Part shown: in pieces, positions 1 to 5,097 of the stretch
Layout of the letters: each line of letters begins with the position of its first letter
Position numbering within the stretch: position 1 is the stretch's first letter
Source of the DNA: Xanthobacteraceae bacterium
Lineage (GTDB): Bacteria > Pseudomonadota > Alphaproteobacteria > Rhizobiales > Xanthobacteraceae
Reading direction: 5' to 3'
DNA length: 7,454 bases
Assembly: GCA_030036975.1 (NCBI GenBank)
Contig: JASHSE010000141.1
Coordinates: 1 to 7,454, forward strand
The notes under the pieces: model-generated
Database searches by the model: none
What the model saw: the letters and a program-made list of their open reading frames with translations, nothing else
Told to the model about the DNA's origin: nothing
Program-made: the position numbers and the translations under genes

Positions 1-618
1 AAGGGCAAGCACTACGTCTACGAAAACGTGCCGATTGCGTTGCGGCCGCTGCAGCAGCCGCATCCGCCGTTCTGGTACGCCTCGTCGAACGAGATCGGTT
101 CGACCTGGGGCGGCGAGCGCGGCCTGCATTACGTCACGCTCGGGCCGACGCCGTTCGCCAAGGCCAACATCGCGGCGTTCAAGGCGGCGTACGCCAAGCG
201 CGGCAGCCCGGCGCAGCCGAAAGCCGGGTTCCCCGGCGGCATCGTGGTCGGCGTGCAGCGCCACATCTTCGTCGCCGACACCGACGCCGCGGCGCACCGC
301 TTCGCCAAGCCGGCCATGGACCGGCACCTCGTCCACATCAATTGGCTGCGCGACAAGCACGGCGTCGCCGGCGCCTCGTCGCTGACATCGCGGCTCAACA
401 CGCCGCGCGGCGCGAATTACGAAGAATGTATCGCCGACGGCACCGTGATCTCCGGCTCGCCGGCCACCGTGCGCGCCGCGATCGAACGGCAGGTCGCCGA
501 ACTCGGCGTCAATTACCTGCTCACCTATCTGTTCCTCGGCACCATGTCGCTTGCCGACGCGCTGCGCTCGCTCGACCTGTTCGCCGGGGAGGTCATGCCG
601 CATCTGGCGCGGCTGTAA
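1..618 (+). CDS. LLM-class flavin-dependent oxidoreductase, 5'-truncated
   Basis: This is the C-terminal 205 residues of a luciferase-like (bacterial luciferase alpha / F420-FMN TIM-barrel) oxidoreductase. The frame is open from the first base and ends in TAA; an in-frame GTG at 28 is internal and is not the start. Visible are the segment PPFWYASSNEIG, typical of the barrel strand that follows the family's substrate loop, then GERGLHYVTLGPT, and a C-terminal stretch with an SGSPATVRAAIERQ helix, where family members bind the flavin phosphate or close the barrel. Full-length relatives have about 340-370 residues, so roughly 40% is outside the window. The substrate cannot be told from sequence. 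It converges on the small minus-strand pair downstream. The family call is secure and the substrate is open. Confidence 0.85.
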   Translation, partial: KGKHYVYENVPIALRPLQQPHPPFWYASSNEIGSTWGGERGLHYVTLGPTPFAKANIAAFKAAYAKRGSPAQPKAGFPGGIVVGVQRHIFVADTDAAAHRFAKPAMDRHLVHINWLRDKHGVAGASSLTSRLNTPRGANYEECIADGTVISGSPATVRAAIERQVAELGVNYLLTYLFLGTMSLADALRSLDLFAGEVMPHLARL

Positions 619-663
619 GCAAGCAGTCCGGATCTTGCTTTGCGCAATCCGGGGTCGGCCGAT

Positions 664-692
664 CCCGGCTTTCGCGAAGCGCGAAAGCCGGG
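664..692. terminator. Perfect hairpin between convergent genes
   Basis: CCCGGCTTTCGC (664-675) is exactly complementary to GCGAAAGCCGGG (681-692). G676-C680 adds a thirteenth pair and leaves a 3-nt loop. It lies 46 bp after the oxidoreductase stop and 8 bp after the stop of the opposing DUF2442 gene, so it could end transcripts from both sides. There is no T-run on the plus-strand exit (CTACTTGG), so a classical intrinsic terminator is not proven. It may instead be a dispersed palindromic repeat that acts as an mRNA 3'-end stabiliser. Confidence 0.55.
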
Positions 693-700
693 CTACTTGG

Positions 701-1144
701 CTAAGCCGCTCGCTTTTTCCATCGCATGCTCAGTCCTTCGCAAGCGAGCGCTACTATGCGAGGGATCGGCCTGGTGCCGGTGCGATAATGCGCGATCATG
801 CGCCGCGAAAGCCCGAGCGCATCCGCCGCCGTATTTAACGAAAGCCCGTGGTGGGTCATCCAGACGCCAAAGCGTTCTGGCCCCCATTCGCCGGCCTGTT
901 CCCGGGCGAGTTCGTAGAGCTGGTCGGCGCTCATATCGATATCCCCGGGCCAGTTCACCGCATGGCCCCAGGGATCGGCCTTGGCTTTGGCGAAAAGCGC
1001 TGCGTTCTTCAGCGGCGCGTAGAGTTTGAAACGCTTGACCAAGCGCGAGACGTCCACCGTGAGCGTCTCGCCGGTGCTCCATACGATCGCCAATGTCGCC
1101 GGGGTCTTGGCCTTCACAGTCTGGATCAGCGGCGGCTTGCTCAT
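701..1144 (-). CDS. DUF2442 + helix-turn-helix protein (antitoxin-like)
   Basis: 147 residues. Residues about 6-82 match the DUF2442 pattern: a beta-rich N-terminus followed by WPGDIDMSADQLYELA. Residues about 91-136 form a lambda-repressor-type helix-turn-helix (WMTHHGLSLNTAADALGLS, then SRRMIAHYRTG as the probable recognition helix). This two-domain layout is the one known from the Nitrosomonas europaea NE0471 structure, a putative DNA-binding protein. The ATG start at 1144 overlaps the stop of the DUF4160 gene as ATGA. It is preceded by a consensus AGGAGGT (1157-1151) six bases upstream, which decides it over an in-frame ATG further up at 1198. The likely role is a DNA-binding partner and autoregulator of the upstream gene; this is inferred from domain type and gene order, not shown. 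Confidence 0.8.
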   Translation of the reverse strand: MSKPPLIQTVKAKTPATLAIVWSTGETLTVDVSRLVKRFKLYAPLKNAALFAKAKADPWGHAVNWPGDIDMSADQLYELAREQAGEWGPERFGVWMTHHGLSLNTAADALGLSRRMIAHYRTGTRPIPRIVALACEGLSMRWKKRAA

Positions 1145-1371
1145 CGCACGACCTCCTGCCATTTCGCCAACAGCCACTTTCGGTTCGCCGCGATCCATGC
1201 CAACGGCTTTGTCAGTTTGCCGGAGGGGCGCACCGTGCCGGTCACCAAAAGCGTTTCGATCTCCACTTTGTAGCGATCGCCGGCGCGGAATTCCACATGC
1301 ACATGCGGCGGTCGGTGATCGCGCGGATAGATTACGATGCGGCAGCCTGGGAACCGCTTGAGCTTCGGCAC
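1141..1371 (-). CDS. DUF4160 domain protein (toxin-like small protein)
   Basis: 76 residues, nearly all one DUF4160 domain: the conserved YPRDHRPPHVHVEF segment (residues 15-28) with its histidine cluster, then the beta strands and the C-terminal WIAANRKWLLAKW. The start is GTG at 1371. It is chosen because MPKLKRFPGCRI aligns with the usual beginning of this family and no other start lies nearby. No Shine-Dalgarno is visible, and the predicted transcription start coincides with the GTG, so the message may be leaderless. Small DUF4160 genes commonly neighbour DUF2442 genes and are often suspected of forming toxin-antitoxin pairs. The biochemical activity is unknown to me. It is translationally coupled to the HTH gene by the 4-base overlap. 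Confidence 0.8.
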   Translation of the reverse strand: MPKLKRFPGCRIVIYPRDHRPPHVHVEFRAGDRYKVEIETLLVTGTVRPSGKLTKPLAWIAANRKWLLAKWQEVVR

Positions 1372-1377
1372 GCTGTT

Positions 1378-1406
1378 ATTATAGTGAAACTATTTCACCA
1401 CGTAAA
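1378..1406 (-). promoter_or_regulatory. Sigma70-type promoter of the DUF4160-DUF2442 unit
   Basis: Read on the minus strand: -35 TTTACG (1406-1401, 4 of 6 to TTGACA), a spacer of exactly 17 bp, and -10 TATAAT (1383-1378, 6 of 6). Transcription would begin about seven bases further on, near 1371, which is the G of the GTG start codon. This AT-rich box stands out against the GC-rich surroundings. Confidence 0.7.
1381..1398. promoter_or_regulatory. Nested inverted repeats inside promoter spacer, candidate operator
   Basis: GTGAAA-CTA-TTTCAC (1384-1398) is a perfect 6-bp inverted repeat with a 3-bp centre. Overlapping it, ATAGT-GAA-ACTAT (1381-1393) is a second, 5-bp inverted repeat that reaches into the -10 box. 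Both lie between or on the -35 and -10 boxes, where a bound dimer would block RNA polymerase. The HTH protein encoded downstream is the obvious candidate ligand; this is inferred. Confidence 0.55.
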
Positions 1407-1462
1407 GAGACACAAATCGAGGCCGTCCGGGGGAGAGTACGCATCATTGGTCGGAAGCAGCG

Positions 1463-2290
1463 CTACTTCGCGCCCTCCTCGGCCGCCTGCTTGGCATCCG
1501 CCCGCAGCGCGTCCGGCTGCGGCATGGCGATGACGTTGTAGCCGGAATCGACGAAATGGATTTCGCCGGTCACGCCGGTCGACAGGTCGGAGAGCAGATA
1601 GACCGCGGCGCCGCCGAGCTCGTCCAGCGTGACGCCGCGGTGCAGCGGCGAATGGCGCTGCTGGAACGCGAACATCATGCGCGCGTCGCCGATGCCGGCG
1701 CCCGCCAGGGTGCGGATCGGTCCTGACGAGATGGCGTTGACGCGAATGCGGTCGTTGCCGAAATCGACTGCGAGATAACGCACGGAAGCTTCAAGCGCGG
1801 CCTTGGCGACGCCCATCGCGTTGTAGTTCGGCATCGCCCGCAGGCCGCCGTTATAGGTCAGCGTCACCATGGCGCCGCCGTCGGTCATCATGGCAGCGGC
1901 GCGCTTGGCGACCTCGGTGAAGGAGAAGCAGGAGATCACCATGGTGCGCACAAAATTCTCGCGCGTGGTGTCGGCATAGCGGCCGGCGAGCTGCGTCTTG
2001 TCGGAAAACCCAATGGCATGGACTAAAAAGTCGAGGGTACCCCAGGCGCGGGACAGCTCGCCGAACACCGCATCCACGGAGGCGAGGTCCTCCACGTCGC
2101 ACGGCAGCACCAGGTCGGCGCCGACCGAAGCGGCGAGCGGCTTGACGCGTTTGCCGAGCGCGTCGCCCTGATAGGTGAAGGCGAGCTGCGCCCCATGCGC
2201 GGCCAGCGTGCGCGCAATTCCCCAGGCGATCGAATGATCGTTGGCGACCCCCATGATCAGCCCGCGCTTGCCGTGCATCAACCCCTGCAT
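1463..2290 (-). CDS. fabI: Enoyl-[acyl-carrier-protein] reductase (NADH), FabI
   Basis: FabI catalyses the last step of each fatty acid elongation cycle, reducing trans-2-enoyl-ACP. The 275-residue protein is a short-chain-dehydrogenase-fold reductase of usual FabI length (E. coli about 262), with a slightly extended C-terminal tail. Visible are the nucleotide-binding GVANDHSIAWGIA (residues 14-26), CDVED (64-68) and the FabI catalytic triad Tyr146, Tyr156, Lys163 in TYNGGLRAMPNYNAMGVAK, the same numbers as in E. coli. ATG 2290 is preferred because AGAGGA precedes it by seven bases; an in-frame TTG at 2308 would add six residues and has no ribosome binding site. Third gene of the fabA-fabB-fabI order, 151 bp after fabB with a long palindrome between. 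Rhizobia often carry more than one fabI paralogue, so this may not be the only enoyl reductase in the genome. Confidence 0.95.
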   Translation of the reverse strand: MQGLMHGKRGLIMGVANDHSIAWGIARTLAAHGAQLAFTYQGDALGKRVKPLAASVGADLVLPCDVEDLASVDAVFGELSRAWGTLDFLVHAIGFSDKTQLAGRYADTTRENFVRTMVISCFSFTEVAKRAAAMMTDGGAMVTLTYNGGLRAMPNYNAMGVAKAALEASVRYLAVDFGNDRIRVNAISSGPIRTLAGAGIGDARMMFAFQQRHSPLHRGVTLDELGGAAVYLLSDLSTGVTGEIHFVDSGYNVIAMPQPDALRADAKQAAEEGAK

Positions 2291-2324
2291 CCGCTTGTCC
2301 TCTACCAACGTACCTAATAGTGAT

Positions 2325-2432
2325 CCTCATCCTGAGGTGCTCGGCGCGCAGCGCCGAGCCTCGAAGGATGAAGGCCTCGGCGCCTCGGCCTACATCCTTC
2401 GAGGCTCGCTTCGCTCGCACCTCAGGATGAGG
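2325..2432. repeat. Composite palindromic repeat between fabB and fabI
   Basis: Outer arms CCTCATCCTGAGGTGC (2325-2340) and GCACCTCAGGATGAGG (2417-2432) are perfect 16-bp complements. Inner arms CCTCGAAGGATG (2359-2370) and CATCCTTCGAGG (2393-2404) are perfect 12-bp complements. Between the left arms a hairpin CTCGGCGC-gca-GCGCCGAG (2340-2358) forms; between the right arms lies CTCGCTTCGCTCG (2405-2417). The whole 108-bp unit resembles the dispersed palindromic elements frequent in Bradyrhizobium-type genomes, comparable in behaviour to enterobacterial REP/BIME units. In the fab transcript it would fold into a large cruciform-like RNA structure and could attenuate or protect fabI mRNA. Confidence 0.85.
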
Positions 2433-2441
2433 GCTGTTGCA

Positions 2442-3665
2442 TTACGCATCCACGTGCTTGAACACGATGGAGGCGTTGGTGCCGCCGAAGCCGAACGAGT
2501 TGGACAGCACGCAGCCGAGCTTCACGTTGTCGCGCCGCGCGCGCACGATCGGCATGTCGGCGAAAGCGGGATCGAGATGCTCGATATTGGCGCTCTCGCA
2601 GATGAAGCCGGAATTCATCATCAACAGCGAATAGATCGCCTCGTGCACGCCGGTTGCGCCCTGCGAATGGCCGGTCAGCGATTTGGTCGCAGAGATCGGT
2701 GGGCATTTCTCGCCTGAACCGAATACCTCGCGGACCGCCTCGATCTCTTTCAAATCGCCGATCGGCGTCGATGTGGCGTGGGGATTGATGTAATCGACCG
2801 GCGGTTTCACTGTGGCCAGCGCCATGCGCATGCAGCGCGCCGCGCCCTCGCCCGAAGGCTGGACCATGTCGACGCCGTCGGAGGTGGCGCCGTAGCCGGC
2901 AACTTCGCCGTAGATTTTGGCGCTACGCGCCTTGGCGTGATCGAGCTCTTCGAGCACCAGGACGCCGGCGCCGCCGGCAATAACGAAGCCATCGCGGTCC
3001 GCATCATAGGCGCGCGACGCCTTGGCCGGAGTGTCGTTGTACTTCGACGACAGCGCCCCCATGGCGTCGAACAGCACCGTCAGGGTCCAATCCAGCTCTT
3101 CGCAGCCGCCGGCGAACATCACGTCCTGCCTGCCGTGCTGGATCAGCTCATAGGCGTTGCCGATGCAATGGTTCGAGGTGGCGCAGGCCGAGGAGATCGA
3201 GTAGCTGACACCCTTGATCTTGAACCAGGTCGCCAGCGTCGCCGAGGCGCTGGACGACATGGCCTTCGGCACGGCGAAGGGTCCGACGCGTTTGGGACCT
3301 TTGCTGCGGGTGATATCGGCGCTTTCGACGATGGTGCGGGTCGACGGCCCGCCCGAGCCCATGACAATGCCGGTGCGCTCGTTGGAAACATCGCCGGGTT
3401 CGAGGCCGCAATCGCGGATCGCCTGCTCCATGGCGACGTGGTTCCAGGCGGCGCCGCCGCCGAGAAACCGCATGGCGCGGCGGTCGACGGCTTCGGCGGG
3501 GTCGAGTGTCGGTGCGCCATGCACTTGGCAGCGAAAGCCGAGTTCGGCGTATTTGTCGGCCCGTACGATGCCGGATTTGGCTTCACGCAGCGAAGCAAGC
3601 ACTTCCTGCGTGCTGTTGCCGATGGATGAGACGATGCCCATCCCGGTGACCACAACGCGCCTCAT
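2442..3665 (-). CDS. fabB: Beta-ketoacyl-ACP synthase I, FabB
   Basis: FabB condenses malonyl-ACP with acyl-ACP and is the elongation enzyme needed for the cis-unsaturated branch opened by FabA. The protein has 407 residues (E. coli 406) and a two-lobed thiolase fold. The catalytic residues are visible: Cys161 in SSACATSNHC, His296 in NPHATSTPIGD, Lys328 and His333 in KSLTGHSQGATG; a C-terminal glycine-rich SNSFGFGGTNAS closes the active site. The start ATG 3665 follows a GAGG six bases upstream, and the sequence begins MRRVVVTGMGIVS as in the family. FabB rather than FabF is favoured by length, by the NHCIGNAYELIQ-type helix after the active Cys, and above all by fabA directly upstream. It lies 76 bp after fabA in the same direction, almost certainly co-transcribed. 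Confidence 0.96.
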   Translation of the reverse strand: MRRVVVTGMGIVSSIGNSTQEVLASLREAKSGIVRADKYAELGFRCQVHGAPTLDPAEAVDRRAMRFLGGGAAWNHVAMEQAIRDCGLEPGDVSNERTGIVMGSGGPSTRTIVESADITRSKGPKRVGPFAVPKAMSSSASATLATWFKIKGVSYSISSACATSNHCIGNAYELIQHGRQDVMFAGGCEELDWTLTVLFDAMGALSSKYNDTPAKASRAYDADRDGFVIAGGAGVLVLEELDHAKARSAKIYGEVAGYGATSDGVDMVQPSGEGAARCMRMALATVKPPVDYINPHATSTPIGDLKEIEAVREVFGSGEKCPPISATKSLTGHSQGATGVHEAIYSLLMMNSGFICESANIEHLDPAFADMPIVRARRDNVKLGCVLSNSFGFGGTNASIVFKHVDA

Positions 3666-3718
3666 CGTTGCCTCGCCCGCCTTTTGCCGCCACGCCTTGC
3701 GCGTCCGCCCCTCGCCTT

Positions 3719-3739
3719 GTCCGAAGGCAAGGATCGGAC
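3719..3739. repeat. Intercistronic hairpin after fabA
   Basis: GTCCGA (3719-3724) pairs with TCGGAC (3734-3739) around a 9-nt loop. An alternative stem CCTTG/CAAGG (3715-3719 with 3728-3732) competes with it. It begins two bases past the fabA stop. On the minus strand no U-run follows, so it is more likely a processing or stabilising structure than a terminator. It is short, and its significance is modest. Confidence 0.35.
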
Positions 3740-3741
3740 TT

Positions 3742-4269
3742 TCAGGCGCCGCTTGCCTGCGGCGCTGCGTTTTGAAACAGCCCTACCTTGAGATCGAGCG
3801 CCCGATAGATCACCGAACCGTCGGCGGAAAGCCAGCCGTCGGCGATGCCGAGCACCAGCTTCGAGCGCATCACGCGCTTGATGTCGATGCCGTAGACGAT
3901 GTTTTTCATCGTCGGCAGGACCTGCCCCGACAGCTTGATTTCGCCCATGCCGAGCGCGCGGCCTTTGCCGGCGCCGCCGACCCAGCCGAGGAAAAAGCCC
4001 AGCAATTGCCACAGCGCATCGAGCCCGAGACACCCCGGCATCACCGGATCGCCCTTGAAATGGCACGGGAAAAACCAGAGGTCCGGCTTGAGATCGAGCA
4101 CCGCGCGCACCAAACCCTTGCCGTATTCGCCGCCCACTTCGGCGATTTCGGCGATGCGGTCGAACATCAGCATCGGCGGCAGCGGCAATTGCGGACCCTC
4201 GGCGAACAATTCGCCGCGCCCGCAGGCCAGCAGGTCTTCATATTCGTAATTGGAACGGCGCTCCGGCAT
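3742..4269 (-). CDS. fabA: 3-hydroxydecanoyl-ACP dehydratase/isomerase, FabA
   Basis: FabA dehydrates 3-hydroxydecanoyl-ACP and isomerises trans-2- to cis-3-decenoyl-ACP, the entry to anaerobic unsaturated fatty acid synthesis. 175 residues (E. coli 172), single hot-dog fold. The catalytic pair is His70 in FFPCHFKGDPVMPG and Asp84 in CLGLDALWQLLGFF, the same numbers as in E. coli. The start ATG 4269 gives MPERRSNYEYEDLL, the usual family N-terminus, with a GGAG upstream; the frame remains open to 4488 but that extension crosses the irr promoter and is not protein-like. First gene of the fabA-fabB-fabI order and divergent from irr. No convincing fabA promoter could be picked out in 4270-4397. 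Confidence 0.96.
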   Translation of the reverse strand: MPERRSNYEYEDLLACGRGELFAEGPQLPLPPMLMFDRIAEIAEVGGEYGKGLVRAVLDLKPDLWFFPCHFKGDPVMPGCLGLDALWQLLGFFLGWVGGAGKGRALGMGEIKLSGQVLPTMKNIVYGIDIKRVMRSKLVLGIADGWLSADGSVIYRALDLKVGLFQNAAPQASGA

Positions 4270-4397
4270 CCGTCTCGTCTCCGCCCCGGCCCACGCAGCC
4301 TTATCGATTAACATATGGCGGCTAGGCGGCAAAGCCGCACCCCGATCGCGCGGCATGGCGCGGTGAAAACCGGCTGCGCCACCGCAACGCAGCAAGG

Positions 4398-4426
4398 TTG
4401 CCGGCCGGCGCAGGCTTGCGTATAAT
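4398..4426 (+). promoter_or_regulatory. Sigma70-type promoter of irr
   Basis: -35 TTGCCG (4398-4403, 4 of 6), a 17-bp spacer, -10 TATAAT (4421-4426, 6 of 6). The expected start is near 4433, giving a leader of about 49 nt to the ATG at 4482. It rules out start codons upstream of about 4433 for irr. Confidence 0.7.
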
Positions 4427-4428
4427 GA

Positions 4429-4440
4429 TTGCAATTGCAA
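4429..4440. promoter_or_regulatory. 12-bp perfect palindrome at irr transcription start, candidate Fur-family operator
   Basis: TTGCAATTGCAA reads the same on both strands and covers the predicted start site two bases after the -10 box, a repressor-type position. It can also be read as direct hexamers TGCAAT-TGCAAC (4430-4441), with a further TGCAGA at 4447-4452. From memory, the Bradyrhizobium japonicum irr promoter is bound by Fur at imperfect direct hexamers of similar composition (TGCATC-like). No TTCTAAA-type iron control element (Irr box) is visible nearby. Confidence 0.5.
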
Positions 4441-4481
4441 CGATCTTGCAGAGCCCGTCGCAACGGGCCATGTGGTGCAGC

Positions 4482-4970
4482 ATGTCACAGCCGCGTCCGG
4501 TCAGCCTTGGTCCAAATGTGCAACAGCGCGTGCCGCCAGCGCGTGGCGAGCTCACCGGCTGCCCGTGGCACGACGTCAAGGCCAAGCTGCGCGAGGTCGG
4601 GTTGCGCCCGACGCGGCAGCGCATGGCGCTCGGCTGGCTCCTGTTTGCCAAGGGCGACCGCCACGTCACCGCGGAAATGCTGTACGAGGAGGCGACCCGC
4701 GCCAAAGTGCCGGTCTCGCTCGCCACGGTCTACAACACGCTGCACCAATTCACCGAGGTCGGCCTCTTGCGCCAAGTCTCGGTCGACGGCTCGAAATCCT
4801 ACTTCGACACCAACAATTCGCAGCACCACCACTTCTTCATCGAAGACAAGAACGACCTGTTGGACATCCCCGCCGCCGACGTGCTGCTCGGCAAGGCGCC
4901 GAGCCCGCCCGAAGGCTACGAGATCGCCCGCATCGACGTGGTCGTCCGACTGCGGCGCAAGCAGGATTAA
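4482..4970 (+). CDS. irr: Iron response regulator Irr (Fur family)
   Basis: Irr is the alphaproteobacterial Fur-family regulator that accumulates under iron limitation and adjusts heme synthesis, iron uptake and iron storage. The 162-residue protein has an N-terminal heme regulatory motif GCPWHDV with Cys27, a winged-helix domain (about 32-100, including LRPTRQRMALGWLL and VPVSLATVYNTLHQF), and a dimerisation/ligand domain with the His triplet HHHFF at 115-117. In B. japonicum Irr (163 residues) the equivalents are Cys29 and His117-119, the two heme sites needed for heme-dependent degradation. The chosen ATG 4482 fits this numbering and the promoter; ATG 4470 is an alternative that adds four residues, and neither has a strong ribosome binding site. 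Divergent from fabA, an arrangement I recall from other rhizobia. Confidence 0.95.
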   Translation: MSQPRPVSLGPNVQQRVPPARGELTGCPWHDVKAKLREVGLRPTRQRMALGWLLFAKGDRHVTAEMLYEEATRAKVPVSLATVYNTLHQFTEVGLLRQVSVDGSKSYFDTNNSQHHHFFIEDKNDLLDIPAADVLLGKAPSPPEGYEIARIDVVVRLRRKQD

Positions 4971-4990
4971 GCATGGCTCATCTACGCGTC

Positions 4991-5092
4991 CGTCATTCCG
5001 GATCGCCGCGCAGCGGCGAATCCGGAATCCATAATCCCGGTGCTGGGCTTATGGATTCCGGGCTCCTCGCTTCGCTCGGCCCCGGAATGACG
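4991..5092. repeat. Composite palindromic repeat between convergent irr and SH3 gene
   Basis: Outer arms CGTCATTCCGG (4991-5001) and CCGGAATGACG (5082-5092) are perfect 11-bp complements. Inner arms CCGGAATCCATAA (5022-5034) and TTATGGATTCCGG (5049-5061) are perfect 13-bp complements. The left side carries a hairpin TCGCCGC-gca-GCGGCGA (5003-5019), and the right side carries CTCGCTTCGCTCG (5066-5078). It starts 20 bp after the irr stop and ends 5 bp before the opposing stop, so it can serve as a bidirectional transcript end. The architecture matches the element at 2325-2432 although the arm sequences differ. Confidence 0.85.
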
Positions 5093-5097
5093 AAATT

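Noticed and set aside
1145..1198. Upstream start for the DUF2442-HTH gene at 1198
   Set aside because: It would overlap the DUF4160 gene by 58 bases and has no ribosome binding site, whereas ATG 1144 follows a consensus AGGAGGT.
2778..4311. Plus-strand open frames (283 and 365 codons) opposite fabB and fabA
   Set aside because: Same high-GC antisense effect; the minus strand carries full FabB and FabA with all catalytic residues.
4398..4481. N-terminal extension of irr to 4398
   Set aside because: The upstream start codon lies inside the -35 box of the predicted irr promoter, and family length and motif numbering support 4482.
4270..4488. N-terminal extension of fabA to a start at 4488
   Set aside because: The extension is not FabA-like, would overlap the irr start and promoter, and the inner ATG gives the expected length and catalytic numbering.
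4991..5092. CRISPR or insertion-sequence remnant
   Set aside because: There are only nested inverted arms, with no regularly spaced direct repeats, no transposase frame and no target-site duplication that I can see.
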